DNA of 64,000 nucleotides from Cedecea colo (lineage in GTDB: Bacteria > Pseudomonadota > Gammaproteobacteria > Enterobacterales > Enterobacteriaceae), in contig NZ_SOYS01000001.1 in the NCBI RefSeq assembly GCF_011808225.1, forward strand, positions 248,001 to 312,000. Direction: 5' to 3'. A model generated the notes under the pieces. That model saw nothing but the letters and a program-made list of their open reading frames with translations. It was not told where the DNA came from and searched no databases. The translations under genes were made by a program, and so were the position numbers. Positions 7,711 through 16,512 of this stretch are shown piece after piece; position 1 is the stretch's first letter; each line of letters starts with the position of its first letter.

Positions 7711-9062
7711 GAAGAAATTAAGCCTGCCGGTGTGTGTAGCGTATGGTCGAAAAAAGCGATGCCGTAACGATCGTTTTGCATGAAAATAGTCAGAAAGTCG
7801 GGGGGAACATCCTCATTAAGTTTCAGAATGTGGTAACACAACCCTAATAATACTTCGACAATGAGGCCCGGGCCGGTTAAAGCAAGCGTCACTTCTCCGG
7901 AACCCGTGATGCTTTCATGCCGATAGGTTAATAAGCGTGCAAGATAGTGATGAGGACGGTCTTCCTGAGCCCGGGCGAAAATAGCATCATTCTTTTCAAG
8001 GAAGCGATACCTTTTGTCTATGCTACGTAACAATATTGATACGGTTTTAGAATAAGGGCATGCGCCGAGTACATTACTGAAGTAAACGCCAACAAGTGAA
8101 GGGATTGCGCTCTGCACAAGCAAGTTCGTATAGCAGAATACTTCTCCCAGCGGTTGAAGGGAGGAGAGGTCAATTTTCCCTGCTTCTTCCTTGATGCTGG
8201 AATAAAGCGTCTTCCTTACAGATGAAGAAATACCGGCGAGTTTATCGAGGTAGGGGTAAATATTATTGTTAATCCCGATGCTCTTTCTTGTTTGTTGCAG
8301 GACGGCTTCTGCCATGGCTGCGGTGGCGTATTCATCATTGTCAGCGCCATAGCGTTTAAGGAGCGCTTTTGTTTTTGGAAAACAAGCGTCAATCGCAGGT
8401 AGCGTATCGGTATCGATATAAATACCGCCATGATGATAAAGTATTAGCAGTCTTGCTATATCGCTGGCGCAGGCAAAGTTAGCGCGAAGAATAATCTCGT
8501 AATAATAATATTTTTTGAATCTGGCGAATCTGCCCGAAAAAAGCGAAGGGATGCTTTGTAACGTTACTTGCCCGGACAGCTTAGTCAATATAGCGTTGGG
8601 CGCAGGCTGCGAGCCCGTTAGTTCGATATTCAGGCGCTGTAAAAACTGTACGGCTAAGCTATTAAACGTGTGGTCTTTATCTAACCTTGCGTAAATATAA
8701 TGGAATGCCTCGTTTTGCAGGCCGATTAACCGTTGGTTCATGTCGTATGGCGCGGCTGTTTTTGCGTAATGAACAAGCTCGCGGTGAAAGCGCTGGCTAA
8801 GAGAGCAATCATCGTCGTGCCAAAGGTTAATGCTGCTGTCCTTGTTTACGCTCAGCCAGAGATTAATATATTCGCAATCCAAAGTTCGCAGATCGCCAAT
8901 CCAGACAAAGTGAAGCACATTTGGCAGCGGCTTTTTTAAAGCAGCCAGGGTTTGCAGCGCTGCGGCCTTACTGCCGTAGGGGGAGTGGGTAGCGCCATTC
9001 TTTTCCTGGTTTTTCCAGGCTTCTTTCAACGCGGATTGCATGCATACCAATGGCGCTTTCAT
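7692..9062 (-). CDS. TcdA/TcdB-type (GT44) glycosyltransferase
   Basis: The 456-residue protein resembles the catalytic domain of large clostridial glucosyltransferase toxins. LPNVLHFVWIG (47-56) and EYINLWLSVNKDSSINLW match the toxin start. NFACASDIARLLILYHHGGIYIDTDTLP corresponds to the toxin block containing the Asp-x-x-Arg and DXD; here Asp201, Arg204, Asp217 and Asp219, with the 16-residue Asp-to-DXD spacing seen in TcdB. There is no toxin translocation or autoprotease domain, no signal peptide and no membrane segment, so it should act in the producer's cytoplasm. Its start overlaps the 84-residue gene by 4 bases. The most likely substrate is the precursor peptide, as a second glycosyltransferase or one extending the first sugar; action on a host protein cannot be excluded. 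It could also supply self-protection. Confidence 0.8.
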   Translation of the reverse strand: MKAPLVCMQSALKEAWKNQEKNGATHSPYGSKAAALQTLAALKKPLPNVLHFVWIGDLRTLDCEYINLWLSVNKDSSINLWHDDDCSLSQRFHRELVHYAKTAAPYDMNQRLIGLQNEAFHYIYARLDKDHTFNSLAVQFLQRLNIELTGSQPAPNAILTKLSGQVTLQSIPSLFSGRFARFKKYYYYEIILRANFACASDIARLLILYHHGGIYIDTDTLPAIDACFPKTKALLKRYGADNDEYATAAMAEAVLQQTRKSIGINNNIYPYLDKLAGISSSVRKTLYSSIKEEAGKIDLSSLQPLGEVFCYTNLLVQSAIPSLVGVYFSNVLGACPYSKTVSILLRSIDKRYRFLEKNDAIFARAQEDRPHHYLARLLTYRHESITGSGEVTLALTGPGLIVEVLLGLCYHILKLNEDVPPDFLTIFMQNDRYGIAFFDHTLHTPAGLISSWMKQS

Positions 9063-9313
9063 GAAATGTAGATCAGGCTAAAGATAGCTGCCGATATGCT
9101 GTAATCTTTGGTAAATTCTTCCAGCGCGGCGGTATTTTCCCTGAAATGCTCCAGCATCATATCGATGGCGGCGGCTTCGCTCAAGGCCTTTGTTTCAAAA
9201 GGGATTTTTATGAAGCCCTCGCTTTTTAGCTGCTTTTTATCTTCGGCAGACAGCGCGCTTTTCTCATAGACATTAACGGCAATATCGTTGGAATAGAAGA
9301 TATAAACTTTCAC
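9059..9313 (-). CDS. Small orphan protein of the microcin operon (immunity or accessory candidate)
   Basis: The 84-residue protein starts at a GTG with a good AAAGGA ribosome-binding site about 8 bases upstream, and its stop overlaps the next gene's ATG in ATGA. I do not recognise a family. The sequence begins MKVYIFYSNDIAVNVYEK, has a charged middle (Lys/Glu-rich, predicted helical, EAAAIDMMLEHFRENTAALEEF), and ends in a short hydrophobic stretch (SISAAIFSLIYIS) that is too short to be sure of a membrane anchor. It is the only gene of the operon with no biosynthetic or export assignment, so an immunity protein, leader-binding chaperone or glycosyltransferase partner are all possible. Function is unknown. 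Confidence 0.75.
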   Translation of the reverse strand: MKVYIFYSNDIAVNVYEKSALSAEDKKQLKSEGFIKIPFETKALSEAAAIDMMLEHFRENTAALEEFTKDYSISAAIFSLIYIS

Positions 9314-9335
9314 GGTAGATTCCTTTCATCGTTAA

Positions 9336-9361
9336 ACCGAACAGAATAATTTCTGTCCGGT
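9336..9361 (-). other. Stem-loop between precursor gene and downstream genes
   Basis: The transcript strand reads ACCGGACAGAA, a 4-base loop, then TTCTGTTCGGT: an 11-bp stem with one G-U wobble, starting 15 bases after the precursor stop codon. It is followed only by TTTAAC, so termination would be partial. Such hairpins commonly sit directly behind bacteriocin precursor genes, where they raise precursor mRNA over the downstream enzyme genes by attenuation or by protecting a processed 3' end. That role is inferred; the stem itself is read directly. Confidence 0.7.
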
Positions 9362-9376
9362 AGGGCCTGCTGAAAC

Positions 9377-9661
9377 TTAGCGGTTATGACCCACTTCTCT
9401 TCTTCCGCCGGTACAGCCACGAGAGCCGGCGCCTGACGCACCCGGATTGTTTGAGAAGAAGCCTCCGGCCATCACCCCGCTTCCTGCCTTGCCTTTGCCG
9501 TTAGTAATTTGCGGAGCTCGGTTTCCCGCGTTTCCACTACTGCCGCCGGAAGAGCCGCCCGATGAGCATCCTTTTGAGTTGGCGTTGGAAGGACCGCGAC
9601 CGCATTGTTCCCCATAGCCGCCTGCAATCGTATGGTACTGACTTGTTGCTATCTCTTTCAT
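9377..9661 (-). CDS. Microcin/glycocin-like precursor peptide with double-glycine leader
   Basis: The 94-residue peptide has a 15-residue leader, MKEIATSQYHTIAGG, of the length and pattern of the colicin V leader (MRTLTLNELDSVSGG), ending in Gly14-Gly15. The predicted core is residues 16-94: 79 residues with 23 Gly, 12 Ser and 8 Asn, basic overall, with cysteines at 20, 32 and 83 and a low-complexity CSSGGSSGGSSGNAGN segment at 32-47. The ATG has an AAAGGA site 6-7 bases upstream. It is first in an operon with two glycosyltransferases, an adaptor and a C39 ABC transporter, so it is most likely an exported, glycosylated bacteriocin. The Ser/Gly-rich stretch and the three Cys are candidate sugar-attachment sites; two Cys could instead form a disulfide. 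The mature activity is unknown. Confidence 0.85.
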   Translation of the reverse strand: MKEIATSQYHTIAGGYGEQCGRGPSNANSKGCSSGGSSGGSSGNAGNRAPQITNGKGKAGSGVMAGGFFSNNPGASGAGSRGCTGGRREVGHNR

Positions 9662-9691
9662 TTCTTTTCCTTTTTAAAGTGTGACTTCCTG

Positions 9692-9725
9692 ACCGTGCCG
9701 GATCGGATGAAAAATTGAGCACGGT
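9692..9725 (-). promoter_or_regulatory. Inverted repeat upstream of the precursor gene
   Basis: A perfect 7-base inverted repeat (ACCGTGC at 9692-9698 and GCACGGT at 9719-9725, 20 bases between) lies 30-65 bases before the precursor ATG. The 240 bases between the baeR stop and the precursor must hold the island's promoter, but I see no convincing -35/-10 pair. The repeat could be an operator or a 5'-leader hairpin. It is short enough that chance cannot be excluded. Confidence 0.35.
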
Positions 9726-9866
9726 TTATGTTTACTGGAATCTTTGGGAAATGAAAGGGGTTGGATGAAAAAAATACACTTATGTGATTCGATTCATTTT
9801 ACTGTGAAAAATGGATGCAATGAAGTGCGTATCAGGCCGGATAAAATAATTTCTGGAGCTGACTTT

Positions 9867-9894
9867 CCAATAAAATGCCTCTGGCTGAGGCATT
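9867..9894 (-). terminator. Rho-independent terminator after baeR
   Basis: On the minus strand, 8 bases after the baeR stop, AATGCCTC and GAGGCATT form an 8-bp stem with a 5-base loop (9894-9874), followed by TTATT. It would end the mdtABCD-baeSR transcript before the microcin-like operon, making the latter an independent unit. Confidence 0.8.
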
Positions 9895-9902
9895 GCGAGG
9901 AT

Positions 9903-10625
9903 TTAAACCATGCGGCAGGCGTCCGTCTCCCAGCGATAACCCACGCCATACACCGCGCGGATAAACGACTGCTCTTCGTCCAGGGCTTCGAGCTTGCGGC
10001 GCAGATTTTTGATATGGCTGTCGATGGTTCTGTCCGTCACGACGCGGTAATCGTCGTAAAGGTGGTTCAACAGCATTTCGCGTGAAAATACCTTACCCGG
10101 TTCGTGAGACAGGGTTTTTAGCAGGCGAAACTCCGCGGGCGTTAAATCCAGCGCTTTGTCGCGCCAGCTTGCCTGGAAGCGGCCTTCATCAATAATCAGC
10201 GGGCTTTTTTCGCCCAGCGCTTTGGAGTCCTGTTGACGCTTGCAGCGGCGCAAAATGGTTTTAACGCGAGCGACCACTTCCCGCGGGCTGTAAGGCTTGC
10301 AGATATAGTCGTCAGCGCCAATTTCCAGACCCAGCAGACGGTCTATCTCCTCGATTTTGGCGGTCACCATAACGATGGGCAGCTCTGAGAAGCGCCGAAT
10401 TTCGCGACACAGAGTCAGGCCATCGGTGCCCGGCAGCATTAAATCCAGCAGAATTAAATCAGGCGGCGTCTGGCGGACATAAGGCAGCACCTGGTCGCCG
10501 TGGGTAAGCAACGTCGGGGCGTAGCTTGCGGCCTTCAGGTAATCGATCAGCAACTGTCCGAGTTTCGGCTCGTCTTCAACAATCAAAATGCGTGGCGCAT
10601 TGGCATCAATCGGGAAATCGGTCAT
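9903..10625 (-). CDS. baeR: Envelope-stress response regulator BaeR
   Basis: The 240-residue OmpR/PhoB-type regulator has a receiver domain with acidic pocket Glu17/Asp18, phospho-acceptor Asp61 ([10 protein letters not shown]), Thr88 and Lys110, then a winged-helix DNA-binding domain ([36 protein letters not shown]). Length and sequence fit E. coli BaeR, which activates mdtABCD, acrD and spy in response to indole, metals and envelope damage. Its ATG overlaps the baeS stop by 4 bases, and it is the last gene of the mdt-bae operon. Confidence 0.97.
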   Translation of the reverse strand: MTDFPIDANAPRILIVEDEPKLGQLLIDYLKAASYAPTLLTHGDQVLPYVRQTPPDLILLDLMLPGTDGLTLCREIRRFSELPIVMVTAKIEEIDRLLGLEIGADDYICKPYSPREVVARVKTILRRCKRQQDSKALGEKSPLIIDEGRFQASWRDKALDLTPAEFRLLKTLSHEPGKVFSREMLLNHLYDDYRVVTDRTIDSHIKNLRRKLEALDEEQSFIRAVYGVGYRWETDACRMV

Positions 10626-12019
10626 ACGTTTCTCAAAGGTTCTGGATCCAGCGGTAACTCTACTGTAATGCTAACGCCGCCGAAAGGCGAATGGCTGGCT
10701 TTCAGAGTGCCGCCGTGGGCGCTGACAATGTTCTGGCAGATGGATAACCCAAGGCCGGAGCCGCCGCTTGCGCGGTTTCGCGAGCCTTCCGTGCGGTAAA
10801 AGCGATCGAAAAGCATAGGCAGTTGCTCGTCGTTTACGCCGGGCGCGCTGTCGGCAAACGTCATGACGAAACGCTGCTGTATTATTTCGCCAGAAATCGA
10901 TAGCTGGCCGCCCGCGTCGGTATAGCGCAGGCTGTTTTCCAGCAGGTTGTTAAACAACTGCATCAGCCTGTCGCTGTCGCCAAAAATAGTGACGCGATCG
11001 GGTAAAGCGAGGCGGATAGTCAGCCCACGGGAATCAAAGCGCTGGCGAAACGCGCCCGCCACCACTTCCAGCAGGGTAATGATATCAAGAGATTTTTTCT
11101 GGTAGGCCAGCGCGCCTTCATCCGAGAGCGACAGCTGGTGCAAATCGTCTACCAGCTTGGTGAGCGTGGCGACTTCCATTTGCAACGAAGCCACCGACTC
11201 CGGCGTAAACTTGCGTACGCCATCCTGAATCGCCTCCAGCTCACCGCGCAAAATCGCCAGCGGAGTGCGCAGTTCGTGGGAAATATCGGCCATATAGGCG
11301 CGGCGCATGTTGTGGTTTTTTTCGAGCGTGCTCGCAAGCTGGTTAAAATCCTGCCCCAGTTTGCCCAGTTCATCCTGGCTGGTGGAATCTACGCGAGCGG
11401 TAAAATCGCCCGCGGCCAGCCGGTGCGTCCCCTCGACCAGCCGTTTAACCGGCGCAAGGAGGCCACGCGCCAGCAAAAAGGTTGCCGCAGCGGCCAGCAG
11501 AGTGGAGAGCGCGACGATAATCCAGCTGGTACGCCGCTGTTGGCGGTCAAAGTTAATATCCGTACTCCGCGTTAACCGCTCAACGGGGGAGGCGACAACC
11601 CAGCCCACGTCGCGTCCGTTAACGTTGATGGCGCGACGCATTCCATCTGGTGGCACCGGCCCGTGTGGGCCGACCAGCACTTTGTTATTCTGATCCACTA
11701 CCCAGAACTGCGTGCGCCAGCCGTGCGGCGGCATGTTCAGGTTGCGGCCGTCATCATCGTGTTCAAATGACTTCAGGATCTGAAACATAAAGCGGTCGTT
11801 ATGACGTAAAAATTGCCAGTTCCCGTGCAGCGTGTACTGCTCGCCCAGCGCCTCGCCCAGCATTTCAAGGCGCTGTTCGTTGCCGTGCTTGATGTAGTCG
11901 ATAAAGCCGCGCTCGAAGCTCAGCCGCACGCCCCAGTGCATGATCGCCAGCACCAGCAGGCAGGTGGAAAAGATGGCGAGAAACAGCTTGCCGGTAATGC
12001 CTGGCCGCCAGAATTTCAT
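10622..12019 (-). CDS. baeS: Sensor histidine kinase BaeS
   Basis: The 465-residue inner-membrane kinase has a first membrane helix at about 10-30 ([20 protein letters not shown]), a periplasmic sensor region, a second helix near 165-185 followed by HAMP, the H-box [17 protein letters not shown]-box [15 protein letters not shown] and G-box GSGLGLSI. It phosphorylates BaeR. The gene lies 2 bases after mdtD and overlaps baeR. Nothing is missing from the catalytic motifs. Confidence 0.97.
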   Translation of the reverse strand: MKFWRPGITGKLFLAIFSTCLLVLAIMHWGVRLSFERGFIDYIKHGNEQRLEMLGEALGEQYTLHGNWQFLRHNDRFMFQILKSFEHDDDGRNLNMPPHGWRTQFWVVDQNNKVLVGPHGPVPPDGMRRAINVNGRDVGWVVASPVERLTRSTDINFDRQQRRTSWIIVALSTLLAAAATFLLARGLLAPVKRLVEGTHRLAAGDFTARVDSTSQDELGKLGQDFNQLASTLEKNHNMRRAYMADISHELRTPLAILRGELEAIQDGVRKFTPESVASLQMEVATLTKLVDDLHQLSLSDEGALAYQKKSLDIITLLEVVAGAFRQRFDSRGLTIRLALPDRVTIFGDSDRLMQLFNNLLENSLRYTDAGGQLSISGEIIQQRFVMTFADSAPGVNDEQLPMLFDRFYRTEGSRNRASGGSGLGLSICQNIVSAHGGTLKASHSPFGGVSITVELPLDPEPLRNV

Positions 12020-12021
12020 GA

Positions 12022-13431
12022 TTAGCTCCTTTTACGCCGCGAGATGATGACGTTTTTTGTGGTGTCCTTGGGTACACGGGTGAAAACCAGAGCGGGCAGG
12101 GCGATGATTACCGCCATACTCAAATAGGTATAAAGAAAGACGTTGTGCACCACCGGGCTGTCCGGGGCTATCTGGTGATGCCCGTACATGCCAAGCAGCA
12201 TCCCGGCGACGGTAACGCCAATGCTCATAGAAAGCTGCATCACCATTGACAGCAGGCTGTTGCCGGAACTGGCCATTTCGTCCGGCAAATCTTTCAGTGT
12301 CAGGGTGTTCATGGAGGAAAAGCGTACCGAGTTAACCATCCCCTGAATAACCAGCACCACCGGCAACAGGTAGTACCAGCCCAGCAGGGCGGTTGCCATA
12401 AACAGCAGGCTAATCAGCGCCAGCCCAAGCGTTGAGGCAACCAGCACGTGGCGATAGCCAAAGCGGTTGACGACCTGCACCACGATCCGCTTCATACCCA
12501 TGCTGCCCAGCACCATCGGGATCATCATCAAACCGGCATGGAAGGGCGAAAAACCGAGCCCGATTTGCAGAAAGACCGGCGTCATAAAGGGCAGCATGCC
12601 GCTGCCGACGCGTCCGCAGAAGCTGCCGAACAGGCCGAGTGAAAAGGTGCGCGTCTTAAACAGGCCGGGTTTGAATAAAGCCCTGTCGTTACCGCGGGCG
12701 TGCCACAGGTAGAGCATGATGGCTATCACGCCGCTGCCTACCAGCAGGCCAAGCGCGAGAGGGGAAATCCCCAGTCCTTTTTGCCCGTCGAGGGCAATAG
12801 TGAGCGCCGCCATGCCAAAAGCCAGCAGCAAAAAACCCGGCATATCAAAGCGGCGGGTTTGCATGGTGTAATTTGGCATCAGCCAGAGCGTGGCGATAGC
12901 GCCAATAATCCCCACGGGCAGGTTTATGAGGAAAATCCAGTGCCAGGAAGCATACTCCACCAGTATACCGCCCAGCGCCGGGCCAAGCAGCGGCCCAATC
13001 TGGCCGGGGAGGGCCACAAAGGTCATCGCCGCCATGTACTGCTCGCGCGGGACAATTTTCATCACCGTTAGCCTGCCCACCGGCACCATCATTGCGCCAC
13101 CGATGCCTTGTACGACGCGGGCCATAACTAACTCGTTGAGCGTCGAGGCGTGGGCGCAAAGCAGGGAGCCTGTGGTAAACAGCACGATGGCGGTGAAGAA
13201 AATATTGCGTACGCCGACCCGGTCCGCGAGCCAGCCGCTGGCGGGCAGCATGACCGCCACGGTCAGTACGTAGGAGACGATGACCGAATGCATATGCAGC
13301 GGGCTTTCTCCAAGGCTTGCCGCCATGGCGGGCAAGGCGGTATTAACAATGGTGGTGTCCAGCGACTGCATAAAGAAGCCGAAAGCAACGATCCACAATT
13401 GCCAGCGAACGGCTGCGGGCAGGTCGGTCAT
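12022..13431 (-). CDS. mdtD: MFS multidrug-type transporter MdtD
   Basis: The 469-residue polytopic protein is of the DHA2 (14-helix) drug:H+ antiporter family, with the N-terminal motif [16 protein letters not shown], motif A-like [11 protein letters not shown] and motif C-like [26 protein letters not shown]. In E. coli mdtD (also called iceT) lies between mdtC and baeS, is not needed for MdtABC efflux and has been linked to iron-citrate export. The start ATG directly abuts the mdtC stop, giving close translational linkage in the operon. Confidence 0.95.
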   Translation of the reverse strand: MTDLPAAVRWQLWIVAFGFFMQSLDTTIVNTALPAMAASLGESPLHMHSVIVSYVLTVAVMLPASGWLADRVGVRNIFFTAIVLFTTGSLLCAHASTLNELVMARVVQGIGGAMMVPVGRLTVMKIVPREQYMAAMTFVALPGQIGPLLGPALGGILVEYASWHWIFLINLPVGIIGAIATLWLMPNYTMQTRRFDMPGFLLLAFGMAALTIALDGQKGLGISPLALGLLVGSGVIAIMLYLWHARGNDRALFKPGLFKTRTFSLGLFGSFCGRVGSGMLPFMTPVFLQIGLGFSPFHAGLMMIPMVLGSMGMKRIVVQVVNRFGYRHVLVASTLGLALISLLFMATALLGWYYLLPVVLVIQGMVNSVRFSSMNTLTLKDLPDEMASSGNSLLSMVMQLSMSIGVTVAGMLLGMYGHHQIAPDSPVVHNVFLYTYLSMAVIIALPALVFTRVPKDTTKNVIISRRKRS

Positions 13432-16400
13432 TTAGCTCAGCACCTCATCTTCACGTTTTTTGCGGGTAAAACGTAAACGTAGACTCTCAAAGAACAAATA
13501 GACAACCGGCGTGGTATATAACGTCAGCAACTGGCTGACTATCAGGCCGCCGACGATGGTTATTCCCAGCGGCTGGCGCAGCTCGGCGCCGTCTCCGCTG
13601 GTCAACACCAGCGGCAGGGCGCCGAACAGAGCGGCCAGCGTCGTCATCATTATCGGGCGGAAGCGTAACAGGCAGGCCTGGAAAATGGCATCGACCGGCG
13701 ACAGGTTGCCGTTACGCTGTGCGTCGATCGCGAAGTCCACCATCATGATGGCATTTTTCTTCACGATGCCAATCAACAGCATAATGCCTATCAGCGCGAT
13801 TAAGCTGAAAGGCGCGCCGAACAGCTCCAGCGCAAGCAGCGCTCCGACGCCCGCCGAAGGCAGCGTTGAGAGAATAGTCAGCGGATGAACATAGCTTTCA
13901 TACAGAATGCCCAGCACGATGTAGACGGTGGCAATAGCCGCGAGAATTAACATCACCTGCGATTTCATCGTGTCCTGGAAAACCTGCGCCGTGCCCGCAT
14001 AGCTGCCGCGCACCGTCGACGGCACGCCAAGGGAAGTCATGGTGCGGTCAATGGCCTCGCTGGCCTCGCTTAAGGACACGCCCGTTGGCAGGTTAAAGGA
14101 AACCGTCGAGGCCGCCGACAGGCCCTGATGGTTTACCGAAAGCGGCGCGTTTGCCGGCTGCCACTTCGCGAAATAGGACAGCGGAATCGGCTTGCCCTCG
14201 CCGTTGGTGACGAACATCTGGTCCAGCGCGCTGATATCCTGGGTATAACGCGGATCGACTTCCATCACCACTTTGTACTGGTTGAGCGGCTGATAGATGG
14301 TCGAAATCTGCCGCTGACCGAAGGCGTTATTCAGCAGGCTGTTAGCATCGCTTACGCTGATACCCAGCCGCGACATGGTTTCACGGTCGTAAATCAGATC
14401 CATTTCCGCGCCGTTGTTCTGGCTGTCAGAGTTTACATCGGCAAGCTGCGGCAGTTTTGCCAACGCCTGACGGATTTTCGGCTCCCATTCGCGCAGGTCG
14501 GCGAGGTTATCGGACAGCAGCGTGTACTGATAGCTGGCGTTGGCAGAGCGTCCGCCGACACGAATATCCTGCACGGCCATCAGGAACAGGCTGGCGCCCG
14601 GTTCTTTTGCAAGCCGCTTGCGTAACCGATCGATGACCTGCTGCGCCGTCTCTTTACGTTCACTAAGCGGCTTGAGGGAGATAAACATCATCCCGCTGTT
14701 CACCCGCGAGCCGCCGGTGAAGCCGGTGACATTATCCACCGCCGGATCTTCACGAATGATTTTCATGAAGTCCTGTAATTTGCCGCGCATGGCCTGGAAA
14801 GAGATGCTCTGGTCGGCCTGAATATTGCCCATCAGTCGCCCGGTGTCCTGCTCCGGGAAGAAGGTTTTCGGAATGGCGATATACAGCCAGACGTTGAGCG
14901 CGATAGTGGCTATCAGCACCAGTCCGACCAGCTTCGCGTGGTTCAGCACCCACTTAAGCGAACGGCCATATCCTTGCTGCATCGACACCAGCACGCGGCC
15001 AAAGCCACGGTTGCGATTCGGCTTATGCTGCGGTTTGTGCTTCAGTAGCCAGCCGCACATCATCGGCGTTAAGGTGAGCGATACGACCAGTGAAATACCA
15101 ATCGCCACCGAAAGCGTGACGGCAAACTCCTTGAATAAACGCCCGGGCAAGCCGCCCATCAGCAGCAACGGCAGAAAAACGGCAATCAGCGAAAGGCTCA
15201 TGGAAAGCACCGTGAATCCGACCTCGCGCACGCCCTGCAGCGCCGCCTGCAGCGGTTTTACGCCAGCCTCAAGGTGGCGTGAAATGTTCTCCAGCACCAC
15301 AATTGCATCATCCACCACAAAGCCAGTGGCGATGGTAAGCGCCATCAGCGACAGGTTGTTGAGGCTGAATCCGCACAGGTACATGGCGATAAAGGTGCCG
15401 ATCAGGGAAACCGGCACGGCGACGGCCGGGATAAGCGTAGCGCGTCCGGAACGCAGGAACAGGAACACCACCAGAATCACCAGCGCGACGGAAATGACCA
15501 GCGATTGTTCAACTTCGGCAAGCGAGGCGCGAATCGTCGGCGAACGGTCCTGCGCGATCTGCAAGTCAATGGAGGAGGGAATGGTTTCCCGCAGTTCCGG
15601 AATTTTAGCCCGAATGCGATCGACCGTCTCGATGATGTTCGCTTCCTGCGATTTGCGGATCATCAGCAAAATAGCGGGCTTAGCGTTGGTCATCCCGGCG
15701 TTTCGCACATCCTGCACCGAGTCGGTGACGTTTGCCACATCGCGCAGCTGCACCGCGCCGCCGTTATGGTAATGGACGATCAGCGGCTGGTATTCCGCTG
15801 CGGTTTTCAGTTCGTCATTGGTTTGTAGCTGCCAGCGGCGGGTATCTTCCTCCACCGCGCCTTGCGGGCGACGCACGTTGGCGTTGCTTATCGCCGTGCG
15901 CACCGCGTCCAGCGAAACGCCCTGGTTAAACAGCGCCTGCGGATTGAGATCGACGCGCACGGCCGGTAATGAACTGCCGCCTACGTCGACATCGCCCACG
16001 CCGTCAATTTGCGCGACGGTCTGCGCCAGTTGCGTGGAGGCGAAATCGTAAAGTTGCCCTTGCGAAAGCGTATCCGACGTCAGCGTCAGAATGATTATCG
16101 GCGCGTCGGACGGGTTGGCTTTGCGATAGGTTGGCCGGCCTGGCATCCCGCTCGGCAACAGGCTTTGCGCCGCGTTGATGGCGGCCTGTACGTCGCGCGC
16201 CGCGCCGTTGATATCGCGGTCAAAATTAAATTCCAGGATGATGCGCGTGCTGCCAAGCGAGCTGGAGGAGGTCATTTCGTTAACGCCCGCGATTCGCCCC
16301 AGCGCGCGCTCAAGCGGAGTAGCAACCGAGGAAGCCATGGTTTCCGGCGAGGCTCCCGGCAGCGAAGCGCTGACCATGATCACCGGGAAATCCACCTCCG

Positions 16401-16512
16401 GCAGCGGGGCGACCGGCAGCAGGCGAAAGCCCAGCACGCCGCACAGGGTGATGGCGAGGGTCAGCAGGATCGTCGCGACGGGCCGGTAGATGAAGAGAGC
16501 GAAGAATTTCAC
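13432..16512 (-). CDS. mdtC: RND efflux pump subunit MdtC
   Basis: At 1026 residues this is an RND inner-membrane transporter with two six-helix halves and large periplasmic loops. [20 protein letters not shown] near residue 400 carries the paired Asp of the proton relay. MdtC works in an MdtB2C heterotrimer with MdtA and TolC, exporting bile salts, novobiocin and some metals. It overlaps mdtB by 4 bases. Very long antisense open frames on this gene are codon-bias shadows. Confidence 0.97.
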   Translation of the reverse strand: MKFFALFIYRPVATILLTLAITLCGVLGFRLLPVAPLPEVDFPVIMVSASLPGASPETMASSVATPLERALGRIAGVNEMTSSSSLGSTRIILEFNFDRDINGAARDVQAAINAAQSLLPSGMPGRPTYRKANPSDAPIIILTLTSDTLSQGQLYDFASTQLAQTVAQIDGVGDVDVGGSSLPAVRVDLNPQALFNQGVSLDAVRTAISNANVRRPQGAVEEDTRRWQLQTNDELKTAAEYQPLIVHYHNGGAVQLRDVANVTDSVQDVRNAGMTNAKPAILLMIRKSQEANIIETVDRIRAKIPELRETIPSSIDLQIAQDRSPTIRASLAEVEQSLVISVALVILVVFLFLRSGRATLIPAVAVPVSLIGTFIAMYLCGFSLNNLSLMALTIATGFVVDDAIVVLENISRHLEAGVKPLQAALQGVREVGFTVLSMSLSLIAVFLPLLLMGGLPGRLFKEFAVTLSVAIGISLVVSLTLTPMMCGWLLKHKPQHKPNRNRGFGRVLVSMQQGYGRSLKWVLNHAKLVGLVLIATIALNVWLYIAIPKTFFPEQDTGRLMGNIQADQSISFQAMRGKLQDFMKIIREDPAVDNVTGFTGGSRVNSGMMFISLKPLSERKETAQQVIDRLRKRLAKEPGASLFLMAVQDIRVGGRSANASYQYTLLSDNLADLREWEPKIRQALAKLPQLADVNSDSQNNGAEMDLIYDRETMSRLGISVSDANSLLNNAFGQRQISTIYQPLNQYKVVMEVDPRYTQDISALDQMFVTNGEGKPIPLSYFAKWQPANAPLSVNHQGLSAASTVSFNLPTGVSLSEASEAIDRTMTSLGVPSTVRGSYAGTAQVFQDTMKSQVMLILAAIATVYIVLGILYESYVHPLTILSTLPSAGVGALLALELFGAPFSLIALIGIMLLIGIVKKNAIMMVDFAIDAQRNGNLSPVDAIFQACLLRFRPIMMTTLAALFGALPLVLTSGDGAELRQPLGITIVGGLIVSQLLTLYTTPVVYLFFESLRLRFTRKKREDEVLS

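Noticed and set aside
6658-9062. The two island glycosyltransferases as LPS or capsule enzymes
   Set aside because: They are translationally coupled to a peptide exporter and resemble peptide/protein glycosyltransferases (SunS, TcdA/B) more than LPS enzymes; the possibility is kept as an alternative only.
3289-9661. The island as a type I secretion system for an RTX toxin
   Set aside because: No RTX repeats are encoded, and the ABC protein has a functional C39 peptidase with Cys32/His105/Asp121, which is the double-glycine peptide class rather than the HlyB class with a degenerate C39-like domain.
9537-9722. A 61-residue frame overlapping the microcin precursor on the same strand
   Set aside because: It is a +1 frame shadow with no ribosome-binding site; the precursor frame has a clear leader and start.
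14825-15772. A 315-residue forward open frame antisense to mdtC
   Set aside because: It is Ser/Thr/Arg-rich shadow coding of a conserved RND transporter gene; similar shadows occur along mdtB and yegE.
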